DNA of 49,838 nucleotides from the IMG/VR virus record IMGVR_UViG_3300037502_001430, positions 1 through 49,838 of that record; one strand, written 5' to 3'. Positions within the stretch are counted from its first letter, which is position 1. Each line of letters starts with the position of its first letter. A model generated the notes under the pieces. It saw nothing but the letters and a program-made list of their open reading frames with translations. It made no database searches and was not told the DNA's origin. Positions 15,257-24,324 of the stretch are shown here, one piece after another. The DNA is from a virus. The position numbers were made by a program, and so were the translations under genes.

Positions 15257-15579
15257 CGCCAGTAGGTAAACGGTGCATTTGGGTGGTGCAAAGTAGGGTA
15301 CAGCCTAAGTGTGTCGTTTACCAACAAATAACCATACTGTGCAAACTTGCTACCATCATCAAGCAGATAGTAGATTGAATCAGTAGATACGGCATAAGGA
15401 TAGAATGGCTGTCTGTCTACAGACATTAAACTGTCAGTAAAGCAGAGTGAGCCATACGAAGACGACCAACACCCACTATTTATTTTAGTAGGTACAGGTG
15501 GATTAACAGGATTACAAACAGGTTTCTTAGTACAAGAAACAAAAGAGATTAAAGCGATTGCAAATAGTGTGTGTTTCAT
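15253..15579 (-). CDS. Antisense lipoprotein (moron candidate)
   Basis: 108 residues from the ATG at 15579. The N-terminus MKHTLFAIALISFVSC is a lipoprotein signal with lipobox F-V-S-C. After the Cys the protein is soluble, with three further Cys and a C-terminal strand-rich region. It is transcribed against the late operon from its own promoter at 15598-15628 and fills a gap between the two baseplate blocks. A phage-made surface lipoprotein expressed independently is a classic candidate for superinfection exclusion or receptor masking, but that is inference. No family recognised. Confidence 0.75.
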   Translation of the reverse strand: MKHTLFAIALISFVSCTKKPVCNPVNPPVPTKINSGCWSSSYGSLCFTDSLMSVDRQPFYPYAVSTDSIYYLLDDGSKFAQYGYLLVNDTLRLYPTLHHPNAPFTYWR

Positions 15580-15597
15580 TTTTAGTTTAGTTTTGTG

Positions 15598-15628
15598 CAA
15601 ACATAATGAATGTATTTCTAAATATCAA
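15598..15628 (-). promoter_or_regulatory. Promoter for the antisense lipoprotein
   Basis: Leftward -33 TTG (15626-15628), 20-bp spacer, -7 TATGTTTG (15598-15605), ending 18 bases before the lipoprotein ATG at 15579. It overlaps the first codons of the rightward gene at 15606. This independent promoter marks the gene as a separate transcription unit. Confidence 0.78.
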
Positions 15629-16346
15629 TAGTAGCGAAGTTGTAACATATACGGCAAGGCTAGAACGTATGCGTAAATCAGCGTTACCAAATGCTATAAG
15701 AAATACATTGAGTAAGGCGGCATTAGATGTGAAACAAAACACCATGCCAAAGAGCGCAAAGCGTACATTTATACAACGTAAGCCACAGTTCTTTAAGGCA
15801 GCTAGTACAGTTGTATTTGCGAAGGGTAGCAACATATCGCAAATGAAGTCAGCAGCAGGTTTCAAGCAATTACCGAATGATAAAGGTAGGGCGGTTGATG
15901 ACTTAAAGCAGCAAGAATTTGGGGGCAAAATAGGCGGTAGAGATTACGTAGCGTTAAAGGGTGCAAGGTCGGCAAAATCATGGCATAAAGGGGTAAGAAA
16001 AGACCTTAGAATTGCGGCACTTGATAGGATGGTAGACAGTGATAAAGCAAGCGGTAAAAATGACAAACAAAAATTTGTTAAATCTGCAATTCACGCAGGT
16101 AAAGGCGGTTTAGTAAGGGGTAATATTAAAAATAGTAGTGGGGCAAGGACTATCTACTTAGTAAACAAAGTAATGCGTAAAGGCAAAGACATGGTAATAG
16201 GTAAGACCGCAGTTTATAGCGAAAAAGACAATAGGCAGGTAAAGCCACCTGCAACGCACTTTATGGGTAAAGCGGCAGAACAAAGCAGTAAGAGAGTAGA
16301 ACAAATATTTATTAATGAGGCGGCAAAACAATTAGCTAGAATATGA
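15606..16346 (+). CDS. Putative tail completion protein (gpZ / HK97 gp10-like)
   Basis: 246 residues, strongly basic (many Lys/Arg). The N-terminus 'LNINSSEVVTYTARLERMRKSALPNAIRNTLSKAALDVKQ' has the look of minor tail protein Z and HK97 gp10-type proteins, where an early 'A...ALN..A..v' helix is followed by a basic R-rich region. These proteins finish the tail tube at the head-proximal end. Assignment rests on pattern and operon position. It overlaps the next gene by 4 bp. Confidence 0.5.
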   Translation: MNVFLNINSSEVVTYTARLERMRKSALPNAIRNTLSKAALDVKQNTMPKSAKRTFIQRKPQFFKAASTVVFAKGSNISQMKSAAGFKQLPNDKGRAVDDLKQQEFGGKIGGRDYVALKGARSAKSWHKGVRKDLRIAALDRMVDSDKASGKNDKQKFVKSAIHAGKGGLVRGNIKNSSGARTIYLVNKVMRKGKDMVIGKTAVYSEKDNRQVKPPATHFMGKAAEQSSKRVEQIFINEAAKQLARI

Positions 16347-17578
16347 GTTGGATTGAAAAGATGGCACAGCCATACGTTATTAAAATGGGTGACGGTGCAG
16401 AATACCGACCGAAGTACATACCTACTCAAATTCAGCAGGCGTTTAATATGTCTTTATTTGAATTTCCAAACGTAGCAGGTACAGTAGTTGAGCGTAAGAA
16501 TGTAAAGGGTGAGCGGTATTCGTTAGATGTATATTTTGATGGTGATAATCATTTGGATTTGATGGAACGGTTTAAACAATCGGCACGTAATCCAAAGTAT
16601 TGGACAGTTCAGCACCCGATGTACGGCACATTGTATGTACAGCCATTAGAACTAACATACGACAATAAAGACTATAATGTTAGCCATATTACAGGGGTAA
16701 TGATTGCAACGGTTATAGGCAAAAAACCAACAAAAAAAGATGCACAAAGTAAGATAGTAGCGGATAAACTTGCTATTGATAAGTTGCAAGCCGATACGTA
16801 TGCAGTGGATATACAGACCCCAACATTAGCCGATGTACAAGAGTATAAGGGTAATCTATCAAAGATGTATAATGATGGCGTAAATGGCGTAGGAACTACA
16901 TTAGATGCACAGGTGTACTTTAATGCTTTTACCGCAGCCAATACAGGGCTTAACAATCTTATAGCAAAGCCAGCAGCAGCAGTAAGATTAGCACAAAGAA
17001 TGATTGAAGCCCCTTATAACTTTGCCCAAACTGTAAAGGCTAGAATGATGCTATTTTTACAGCAAATCAATACATTAAATAGAAGTTTAGATACTATACT
17101 TAACAGGAAACAAAAGCGGCAGTATGAAACAAATGTAGGGGCTATAATTACCGCAATGGCTAAGACTACGGTAACTAATACCGATGGCAGTTACAGGAAT
17201 AGACCCGATGCGATTGCCATAGCCGATATACTTGCAAATGCGTATAACGGTTATATAATTAATCTTGATAGCTTACAAACTGCTACAGGTGGTAGTGCCG
17301 ATGGGTATATACCCGATTATGATAGCGTGTCAGGTATTACAGAATTGATTACCTTTGCTATAAATAATCTTTATAATGTTGCGGCAGATGGTAGGCTACA
17401 GGTTACATTTAGATTAGAAGAAGATACCGACCCGATTAACCTAACACAAAGGCTATACGGTGCAGACCCTACAGATGAGTTTTTGAATGAGTTGTTAGAT
17501 GCTAACATGATAGGATTAAGCGAGATATTTATAATACCAAGAGATAGGTTAATCACATACTACGAAAATGCAAATTAA
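16343..17578 (+). CDS. DNA circularisation family / Mu gp43 (N)-like baseplate hub protein
   Basis: 411 residues. The N-terminal domain 'FEFPNVAGTVVERKNVKGERYSLDVYFDGDNHLDLMERFKQSA' and 'WTVQHPMYGTLYVQPLEL' match the Mu N / DNA-circulation N-terminal domain, a LysM-like strand-rich module seen in contractile tails. The remainder is helical. It probably caps the tape measure at the hub. It overlaps the gp44-like gene by 11 bp, the same order as Mu 43-44-45. Confidence 0.78.
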   Translation: MSWIEKMAQPYVIKMGDGAEYRPKYIPTQIQQAFNMSLFEFPNVAGTVVERKNVKGERYSLDVYFDGDNHLDLMERFKQSARNPKYWTVQHPMYGTLYVQPLELTYDNKDYNVSHITGVMIATVIGKKPTKKDAQSKIVADKLAIDKLQADTYAVDIQTPTLADVQEYKGNLSKMYNDGVNGVGTTLDAQVYFNAFTAANTGLNNLIAKPAAAVRLAQRMIEAPYNFAQTVKARMMLFLQQINTLNRSLDTILNRKQKRQYETNVGAIITAMAKTTVTNTDGSYRNRPDAIAIADILANAYNGYIINLDSLQTATGGSADGYIPDYDSVSGITELITFAINNLYNVAADGRLQVTFRLEEDTDPINLTQRLYGADPTDEFLNELLDANMIGLSEIFIIPRDRLITYYENAN

Positions 17579-18704
17579 GATTGAAGATGTTGTTATTGAT
17601 ACATACACAAACCTTAGACTAACAGTAAGGTATGATAGCCTTGTATCTGATTTTCAATTTTCGGTATTATACAATCCTAACAATGCCACACATAGACGCA
17701 TATATAAGCCGTTAGGTTATCAGCGAATAGTTATCAGCGATGGCGGCAGTAGATTGCTAACAGGTACGGTATTAAATATTGAGTATGAGGATAGCCCCGA
17801 ACCTACACTAATAACATTGTCAGGGTATAGCCGTACAGGTGTATTAGAAGATTGCCAAATACCACTAGAAGAACCGCAACAATGGTTTACATCAAACCTT
17901 AAAGAGATTACAGAAAAGTTAATAGAACCATTTGATTTGAAGTTGGTTATAGACCCACTAATAGCGCAATATGTAAATATAAATTACGCAAATGTTGAGG
18001 CTAAAGAAACACAAAGTATAAAAGACTTTTTAGCCAAAATAGCCAGTCAGAAACACGTTATTCTTACACATGATGAATTTGGAAACGTAAGATATACAAA
18101 GGCTAGAGTAGGCAGTGAAACAACTACAGATGATACACTAACAACGGTTACAGTTACACCAGTGGCGGCAGACATAGACGGTGCGGCAGACTATAACGCA
18201 CAAAGAATAGTAACGGTTACTTATGAGCCAGTATTTACATTTAATGGCACTAATCCAAATACTAAAATAAAGCTAGTTACTAACGGTCAAAACATGCACA
18301 GCACTATATCGGTGGTAAAGCAAAGTGATGTGGTAGATGTGCAACAGGTAGTAGATGCTACTATTCCTAACCCATACGTGCAATCAGTTTACAGACCTAA
18401 TGTAAGCGTACAATCTGCAAGTACAGGGGGCGATGTACCAATTACGGCAAGAAATATTTTATCAGAAGAATTAAAAAATATATCTTTAACTATTGAAAGT
18501 AATAGTTGGTATTTTGGAAAGACATTAGCAAAAGTTAATAACATGGTAAATGTAATTAGTCCTAACTGTTTTCTATTTACAAAAACATTATTTTTTATAC
18601 GTGAGGCAACATATAGCGGTGATGCTGAAAAACAAATACTAACTTTGAATTGTTGTTTGCCTGATGTATTTACAGATGGTGAGCCTAAAAATATATTCGG
18701 ATAA
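17568..18704 (+). CDS. Baseplate hub protein, Mu gp44 (P)-like
   Basis: 378 residues. The N-terminal 'DTYTNLRLTVRYDSLVSDFQFSV', 'LLTGTVLNIEYEDSPEPTLITLSGYSRTGVLEDC' and central 'SIKDFLAKIASQKHVILTHDEFGNVRYTKA' correspond to the gp27/gp44-type hub, where a 'G.S.tg.L.d' motif recurs. It forms the trimeric hub holding the spike. The stop codon overlaps the start of the spike gene. Confidence 0.85.
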   Translation: MQIKIEDVVIDTYTNLRLTVRYDSLVSDFQFSVLYNPNNATHRRIYKPLGYQRIVISDGGSRLLTGTVLNIEYEDSPEPTLITLSGYSRTGVLEDCQIPLEEPQQWFTSNLKEITEKLIEPFDLKLVIDPLIAQYVNINYANVEAKETQSIKDFLAKIASQKHVILTHDEFGNVRYTKARVGSETTTDDTLTTVTVTPVAADIDGAADYNAQRIVTVTYEPVFTFNGTNPNTKIKLVTNGQNMHSTISVVKQSDVVDVQQVVDATIPNPYVQSVYRPNVSVQSASTGGDVPITARNILSEELKNISLTIESNSWYFGKTLAKVNNMVNVISPNCFLFTKTLFFIREATYSGDAEKQILTLNCCLPDVFTDGEPKNIFG

Positions 18705-19198
18705 TGTTTCTAGCAAATGTATTAAGTAGCGTAATTAGGGGTACTAGGCGAATAGTACAGGTATCGCTATTTAAAAAAGCTAGGGAAATACCACAGGCAC
18801 TACCGTATGGAGTTGACAGCGCACCAGTTAGGGAAATGGTAGCGGTGTATGCTAATACGGCAGATATGGGTAATAGTGTGATAGTTGGGTATGTGTATAA
18901 AGATGCAGTTGCAGAAGTTGGTAGTATAAGGTTGTATAGTGAGAATGGTTATGTATATTTGAGGGCTAACGGTAATTTGGAGCTATTAGGGGATAGTAAG
19001 CACATGGTAAGGTATGAGGAACTAGAAACAGGCTTTAACAGTTTAAAGCAGTCGGTTACGGATTTGACACTTCTGTTTAATGCGCACGTACATGTAACGG
19101 TAACAAGTCTAGGAACGCCAACGCCACCAACGCCCACAGCTATACCACCAACAGCAACAATAACAGGGGCTAAAATAAACGAAATAAAAACATTATGA
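18704..19198 (+). CDS. Baseplate spike protein, Mu gp45-like
   Basis: 164 residues. An N-terminal OB-like part with 'RIVQVSLFKKAREIPQALPYGVDSAPVREM' is followed by a short beta-helix, then the tip 'NAHVHVTVTSLGTPTPPTPTA'. The H-x-H just before the Pro/Thr-rich tip is the metal-binding pattern known from P2/Mu-type spikes. The protein punctures the outer membrane at contraction. Confidence 0.85.
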   Translation: MFLANVLSSVIRGTRRIVQVSLFKKAREIPQALPYGVDSAPVREMVAVYANTADMGNSVIVGYVYKDAVAEVGSIRLYSENGYVYLRANGNLELLGDSKHMVRYEELETGFNSLKQSVTDLTLLFNAHVHVTVTSLGTPTPPTPTAIPPTATITGAKINEIKTL

Positions 19199-19506
19199 TA
19201 GAATATAGCAACGCATTAATGTACGTAACAACAGCCGCTACCATTCAGGATAGGTTGGTTAAGATACGCTTAATCATAGACAAACTTTATATCCTTGCAT
19301 CAAGTACAAGCGATGCAGGGAATGGCATATATGAGAGTTACGAACTTGATGACGGTCAAGTAAAGATAGCTGCTAAGTATCGCAGTTCAAAACAGATACA
19401 AGCGGATATAATAGCGTATGAGAGAATGGAAAATAGGTATCTTGCACAGTTAAACGGCAGAAGGTACATTTTACGTGACGGTCAAAACTTTAGAAGAGTA
19501 TGTTAA
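19195..19506 (+). CDS. gpW-like head-tail joining protein (putative)
   Basis: 103 residues immediately before the portal gene, where lambda has gpW. A helical N-terminus is followed by 'GQVKIAAKYRSSKQIQADIIAYERMENRYLAQLNGRRYILRDG', resembling the gpW pattern of a beta-turn with paired helices. If correct, it plugs the portal and joins head to tail. It overlaps the spike gene by 4 bp and the portal gene by 7 bp. Confidence 0.5.
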   Translation: MIEYSNALMYVTTAATIQDRLVKIRLIIDKLYILASSTSDAGNGIYESYELDDGQVKIAAKYRSSKQIQADIIAYERMENRYLAQLNGRRYILRDGQNFRRVC

Positions 19507-21083
19507 AGATATTTGGATTTGAGATTGGTAAAGCAAAGCCTGAAAAACAGGCAGTAAGCACACGCCCCGTAAGGCGTTTTTACCAATACGACATTTTTGA
19601 TGGTGAAAAAAATGCAGGTGCAGTCGGACCAGTAAAGGATTATTTTTTAGATACGCAAGTATTAAGGGCAAGGTCATGGCAGTTGTATTTGGAGAGTGAA
19701 ATATGTTCAATGGCTATTAACCGTCTTGCAAGGTGGGTAATAGGCAAGGGGCTTGATTTGCGTTCTATCCCTGAAACATCATATCTTGCTACCGAAGGGA
19801 TAAAGCTAAATAGCGAGACATTTAATAATGTAGTTGAAAGTAGGTGGCAAGTATTTGCTAATAGTTGCACTGCTGATTACAGCAACAAACGTAATTTACA
19901 CGAGTTGGCTAATGATGCGTTAGTAAATGCTAAGGTAGGGGGCGATGTGTTGGTAATATTGCGTATTATAAATGGTTCGCTAAGGGTACAGCTAATAGAC
20001 GGTGCGCACGTAAGCAATCCAATGTCTACAGGTGTAGCTATCACAGGTGCAGATTTTATTTATAATGGCAATATAGTACGTGACGGTGTAGAGATAAACA
20101 GCGAAGGTAAGCCAATAGCATACCATGTAAAATTTGAGCCGTTTAATTGGGAAAGAATAGAAGCGTACAATAATAAGACAGGTCAAAAGATGGCATGGCT
20201 TTATAGTGGCAATCAGTTTAGGCTTGATGATTATAGGGGCTTAGCTATGTTGGCTACAGTAATAGAAAGTGCCAAAACACTAGACCGATACAAAGAGGCT
20301 ACAGTTAGCAGTGCAGAGGAAAGGGCTAAAATAGCCTACTATATTAAACATGGTACGCAATCAGATGAAGAAGATATATTTGCTAAAAATGCTACTAAGA
20401 TAAGCAACTATAACGACCAAGATGATGTACCAGTTGATAAGTTCGGTACTATGTTAGCCGAAAACATATACGCTACTACCAACAAACAAACATTTAACAT
20501 GCCGAGAGATACGGCTATTGAAAGTTTAGAGAGTAAACAAGAATTACATTTTAAGGATTTCTTTATGACTATATCAAACGATATATTTAGTGCGGTAGGA
20601 ATACCCCCGAATGTAGCACGTATGATGTACGATAGTAATTTCAGCGCAAGTCGTGCAGCCCTAAAGGATTGGGAACATACACTAGATGTTGAGCGTAGAA
20701 ACTTTGTTAATGGCTTTTACTTGCCTATTTATTCGGTATGGTTAGATATTGAGGTAGCAAAAAATAAAGTACAGGCACAAGGATATTTAAGGGCTTTAAT
20801 GTCAAAGGATTATTTAACTTTGGAAGCGTTTAAGGCAAGTGCATGGAGAGGTGCAAATGTGCCGCATATAGACCCAGTTAAAGAGGTAACAGCCGAGAGA
20901 TTAAAGCTAGGTAAGATGTTTGAGGATAAGCCCCTTACCACACTTGAAAATGCTACTATTAACGTTAACGGTGGCGATAGTGAGGATAACATGGAGCAAG
21001 CCGCAAAGGAAATAGAGCAAGCGGAAAACTTAGGATTAAAATACATAGAACCGATAGTAGTACCAATAAACACAAATCCGTAA
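19500..21083 (+). CDS. Portal protein, lambda gpB family
   Basis: 527 residues, typical length. Family features are 'LRARSWQLYLESEICSMAINRLARWVIGKGL' near the N-terminus, 'HVSNPMSTG', the hinge 'VKFEPFNWERIEAYN', 'DDYRGLAMLATVIESAKTLDRYKEATVSSAEERAKIAYYIKHG', and 'GIPPNVARMMYDSNFSASRAALKDWEHTLDVERRNF' (stem and crown). It forms the dodecameric DNA gate and docks the terminase. It is 12 kb from the terminase genes, an unusual separation. A methyltransferase gene starts one base after its stop. Confidence 0.92.
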   Translation: MLKIFGFEIGKAKPEKQAVSTRPVRRFYQYDIFDGEKNAGAVGPVKDYFLDTQVLRARSWQLYLESEICSMAINRLARWVIGKGLDLRSIPETSYLATEGIKLNSETFNNVVESRWQVFANSCTADYSNKRNLHELANDALVNAKVGGDVLVILRIINGSLRVQLIDGAHVSNPMSTGVAITGADFIYNGNIVRDGVEINSEGKPIAYHVKFEPFNWERIEAYNNKTGQKMAWLYSGNQFRLDDYRGLAMLATVIESAKTLDRYKEATVSSAEERAKIAYYIKHGTQSDEEDIFAKNATKISNYNDQDDVPVDKFGTMLAENIYATTNKQTFNMPRDTAIESLESKQELHFKDFFMTISNDIFSAVGIPPNVARMMYDSNFSASRAALKDWEHTLDVERRNFVNGFYLPIYSVWLDIEVAKNKVQAQGYLRALMSKDYLTLEAFKASAWRGANVPHIDPVKEVTAERLKLGKMFEDKPLTTLENATINVNGGDSEDNMEQAAKEIEQAENLGLKYIEPIVVPINTNP

Positions 21084-21084
21084 A

Positions 21085-21684
21085 ATGGACACACTAAGCC
21101 AATTAGCAGAAATATATAAAACAGATAAGGGGATGTGGCATCATGGCTACACCCCTATTTATAATATGTATTTTGAGGCACTAAAAGACAAACAAATAAC
21201 ACTTTTAGAAATTGGCATAGGTGGTTATGAGTATGTAAATAAAGGCGGTGAGAGTTTAAAAATGTGGCGTGATTATTTTAGCAATGCTAATATAATTGGA
21301 TTTGATTTTTACAAAAAGGAATTAAATATAAAAGGTGTTTCTATTTATCAAGGTAGTCAAATAGACAATGACTTTTTAAAATCATTACCTGCTCCATTTG
21401 ACATAATTATTGATGATGGCAGCCATGTTAGTAGCCACATAATAAGCACGTTTGACACACTATTTTGCAAGCTAAATAGTGGCGGTATATATGTAGTTGA
21501 AGATACAGAAACAAGCTATTGGAGTGAGCATTACGGTGGCGGTACATTACCAACAGACACAACATCAATGAATTTTTTTAAGGGGTTATGCGATACGCTA
21601 AATCCTGAATATGGAGTTGAGGACATTTACGGAATTAAAACAATACACTTTTATAGCGGTTTAATATTTATCTTTAAGAAGTAA
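21085..21684 (+). CDS. SAM-dependent O-methyltransferase-like protein
   Basis: 199 residues. 'TDKGMWHHGYTPIYNMYFEALKDKQITLLEIGIGGYE...GGESLKMWRDYFSNANIIGFDF' resembles the macrocin/mycinamicin O-methyltransferase type, with the SAM motif LEIGIGG near residue 40 and the acidic 'GFDF' strand. 'FDIIIDDGSHVSSH' supplies the metal and catalytic Asp-His positions of that family. Such enzymes methylate sugar hydroxyls. It is the first gene of a four-gene cassette between portal and protease, so a glycan is a reasonable substrate. Confidence 0.75.
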   Translation: MDTLSQLAEIYKTDKGMWHHGYTPIYNMYFEALKDKQITLLEIGIGGYEYVNKGGESLKMWRDYFSNANIIGFDFYKKELNIKGVSIYQGSQIDNDFLKSLPAPFDIIIDDGSHVSSHIISTFDTLFCKLNSGGIYVVEDTETSYWSEHYGGGTLPTDTTSMNFFKGLCDTLNPEYGVEDIYGIKTIHFYSGLIFIFKK

Positions 21685-21686
21685 CT

Positions 21687-22247
21687 ATGCCAACAGATAC
21701 AGGAATATGGGAACAGCACGAAGCAAATCAATATCATGATTTTAGTTACAGATTAGCGCAATACATAGGTCAATATTTCCCTAAAAATAAACAGGTTATA
21801 GATTTAGGTTGTGGGCTTGCTACATATTTACGATATTTTCATGATATAGGGTTTACTAATTTACTAGGGGTTGAAGGCACAAAGCTAACTAACTTTGAAT
21901 TTGGCAATGTATTAGTACATGATTTATCTACACCTATTGAGTTAGACAAAAAAGGTAATGTAATTTGTTTAGAAGTAGGGGAGCATATAGCAAAAGAATA
22001 TGAAGATGTGGTAATAGATAACATTTGCAAATTATGTGCTGATGACGGATTTATTATTATGTCGTGGGCTATTCCTACACAAGATGGTATAGGTCATGTA
22101 AATTGCCAGCATAACATTTACATTTTAGATAAGATAGTAAAAAAAGGGTTTAGTCTATTGTTAGATGATACATTAAAGGTAAGAGGAGTTGTGGAAGATA
22201 GGCTAAACTATTTTCGTAACACACTAATGGTATTTAAAAAGCTATGA
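21687..22247 (+). CDS. Class I SAM-dependent methyltransferase
   Basis: 186 residues. Motif I is 'VIDLGCGLATYL' (residues about 36-47), the acidic strand ends 'GVEGTK', and motif IV is 'NVICLEVGEHI', as in many small-molecule and sugar methyltransferases. The N-terminus has 'WEQHEANQYHDFSYRLAQYIGQYF'. It starts two bases after the previous stop and overlaps the next start by 4 bp. Substrate unknown; the adjoining glycosyltransferases suggest capping or trimming of a glycan. Confidence 0.78.
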   Translation: MPTDTGIWEQHEANQYHDFSYRLAQYIGQYFPKNKQVIDLGCGLATYLRYFHDIGFTNLLGVEGTKLTNFEFGNVLVHDLSTPIELDKKGNVICLEVGEHIAKEYEDVVIDNICKLCADDGFIIMSWAIPTQDGIGHVNCQHNIYILDKIVKKGFSLLLDDTLKVRGVVEDRLNYFRNTLMVFKKL

Positions 22248-23761
22248 TAACATTTAGCAAGTTTGGCAACTATGGCAGATTAGGTAATCAGCTATTTCAA
22301 TATGCGTCATTAATTGGTTTAAGTGAAACATTTGGCAAAGATGTTGTTTTACCTAAATGCGATTTTGCGGAATATTTAGAAAACAAACCAAACATTAAAG
22401 ACGTTTCAGATTGTAAATTGGTACAGGAAAAGTACTATCACTATGATGTTAAACAATTTAATGTAGTTGGCAATATTGATATTGTTGGTTGGCTGCAATC
22501 TGAAAAGTATTGGCAACACTGCAAGGATAAAGTAAAAAAAGCATTGCAGTTTAACGCTAAAAAGTGCAATGAATTACAAGGCTATCAACAAAAGTTTTTT
22601 GGTAAACAATCAATAGCAATATCTGTAAGGCGTGGTGATTATGTAGATAATTCTAACTATGCACAGTTAGGTGCTGATTACTACTACCTTGCTATGATGC
22701 AACATATCCCTAATTGGCAAGATTGCAACATACTGATATTTTCAGATGATATAGAGTATTGCAAGGTGCATTTTGAGTGCTTGCCTAATGTGCATTTTAT
22801 TGAGGATTTAACCCCTATGCAACAGTTAATAGTAGGTTCTTGTTGCGACCATTTTATAATTGCAAATAGTACGTTTAGTTGGTGGTTAGCTTATTTTGGA
22901 GAAAAAAAACATAGCAAAGTAATTAGACCTAATTATTTGTTTGAAGGTAATTTGTTAAAGCAAAATGATAGCAAAGATTTTTACCCCGAAAGATGGATTT
23001 GCTATGACCACAAAAAAAGTAAAATAGACCTAAAAGATACTACATTTATTATACCAGTTAGCATAGATAGTACAGACAGAATAGAAAATATCAATACTTG
23101 CATATCATACATTAACACATATTTTGACACTAACATTATTATAGGTGAGCAAGGAACTGATGATATAAAGCATAGTAAGGTAAAATTCAATTATCCTAAA
23201 TTTCACCGCACTAAAATGCTAAATGAAATGACTAAACAAGCTAACACGCCAATAGTCATTAACTATGATGCTGATGTGTTTTTACCACCTTTGCAAATAT
23301 GGTTATCAGTGCATTATATACGCACCAATGTATCTGATTATGTTTATCCTTATGACGGTCAATTTGCAAGGGTTGGCAGAGGATATTACAACCTAATAAA
23401 TGACAAAAAAGATTTAGGCAGACTAAGCAAATACACATTTAAAGGTACGTTTAAAAATGACCCAAACACGCCTAAAAGCGTAGGCGGAGCAATAGCATTT
23501 AACAAACAAGCGTATACCGAAATAGGATTAGAAAATGAAAGGTTTATTAGCTATGCACCCGAAGATATAGAGCGATTTTATAGAATGGCTAATACACGAA
23601 GATTAAAGCGAATAAAAGGCGTGATATATCATCTTGACCATGAAGTAACAATTAATAGTAGTATAGGGCATGCAGACTATGCAAATAATGTAAAGGTATG
23701 CAATGAGTTAACAGGTTTAACCATGAACGAACTATGGAGGCTTATAAGACAGTATCAATAG
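22244..23761 (+). CDS. Two-domain glycosyltransferase: GT11 fucosyltransferase fused to GT-A transferase
   Basis: 505 residues. Residues 1-255 are a GT11 alpha-1,2-fucosyltransferase: 'GRLGNQLFQYA' at 11-21, the GDP-fucose motif 'SVRRGDYV' at 127-134, and 'ANSTFSWWLAYFG' at 206-218. Residues 262-505 are a GT-A fold transferase with DAD (341-343) as the metal-binding DxD, 'KSVGGAIAF', and 'APEDIERFYRMA' as the likely acceptor-site acidic motif. The fusion could add two sugars in sequence. It sits inside the head operon, so it is probably expressed late and acts on virion proteins or on host surface glycan. Confidence 0.82.
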   Translation: MITFSKFGNYGRLGNQLFQYASLIGLSETFGKDVVLPKCDFAEYLENKPNIKDVSDCKLVQEKYYHYDVKQFNVVGNIDIVGWLQSEKYWQHCKDKVKKALQFNAKKCNELQGYQQKFFGKQSIAISVRRGDYVDNSNYAQLGADYYYLAMMQHIPNWQDCNILIFSDDIEYCKVHFECLPNVHFIEDLTPMQQLIVGSCCDHFIIANSTFSWWLAYFGEKKHSKVIRPNYLFEGNLLKQNDSKDFYPERWICYDHKKSKIDLKDTTFIIPVSIDSTDRIENINTCISYINTYFDTNIIIGEQGTDDIKHSKVKFNYPKFHRTKMLNEMTKQANTPIVINYDADVFLPPLQIWLSVHYIRTNVSDYVYPYDGQFARVGRGYYNLINDKKDLGRLSKYTFKGTFKNDPNTPKSVGGAIAFNKQAYTEIGLENERFISYAPEDIERFYRMANTRRLKRIKGVIYHLDHEVTINSSIGHADYANNVKVCNELTGLTMNELWRLIRQYQ

Positions 23762-24324
23762 TAACCCCTACTACGCAAGACAGGCAAGTATTTAATGAGC
23801 GTATTTTTACTATTGCGAAGTTGCAAGATTACCCATACATAGTAGAACATCTATTTGATTACTCAGATAGTATAATAGGAACTAAGCGAAATAAATTAGT
23901 ATCTAAAGCTATTGGGGATATTATAATCCACATGGATAGTGATGATGTGTATGCTACGGATTGGGTAAGTAAATGTGTACAGGCGTTACAAGATAACCCA
24001 ACAGCCGACATAGTAGGACTATCACAATTCTATGCTACAGGTGGCTTTAAATATGTAGGGTCAAACAACAGCAAAACCGTATGGGGTGCTACAATGGCAT
24101 ACCGAAAAACATTTTGGGAAAGTAACAATTTTAAAGACATACAAGTAGGTGAAGATTATTTGTTTTGCAAAAAAGCAAACGTACTTATTAACCCATATAC
24201 AAACGGATTTTTAGCCACTATACATAGTGGAAATACAAGCCCAAAAAATACATCTAACAGCGCATGGGTTAATCTTTGTCGCAAGGATATTCCCGATAGT
24301 CCTTTGGGTACTGCTGAATTATAA
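23734..24324 (+). CDS. GT2-family glycosyltransferase
   Basis: 196 residues. 'VSIVTPTTQDRQVFNERIFTIAKL' is the N-terminal nucleotide-binding strand of GT-A enzymes, and 'IIIHMDSDDVY' (64-73) carries the DxDD metal site. 'VWGATMAYRKTFWE' and 'VGEDYLFCKKA' (E-D) fit the acceptor and catalytic-base region. It is short for GT2, close to a minimal catalytic domain. It overlaps the preceding gene by 28 bp, and its 3' end overlaps the antisense regulator gene by 56 bp. Confidence 0.75.
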   Translation: MEAYKTVSIVTPTTQDRQVFNERIFTIAKLQDYPYIVEHLFDYSDSIIGTKRNKLVSKAIGDIIIHMDSDDVYATDWVSKCVQALQDNPTADIVGLSQFYATGGFKYVGSNNSKTVWGATMAYRKTFWESNNFKDIQVGEDYLFCKKANVLINPYTNGFLATIHSGNTSPKNTSNSAWVNLCRKDIPDSPLGTAEL

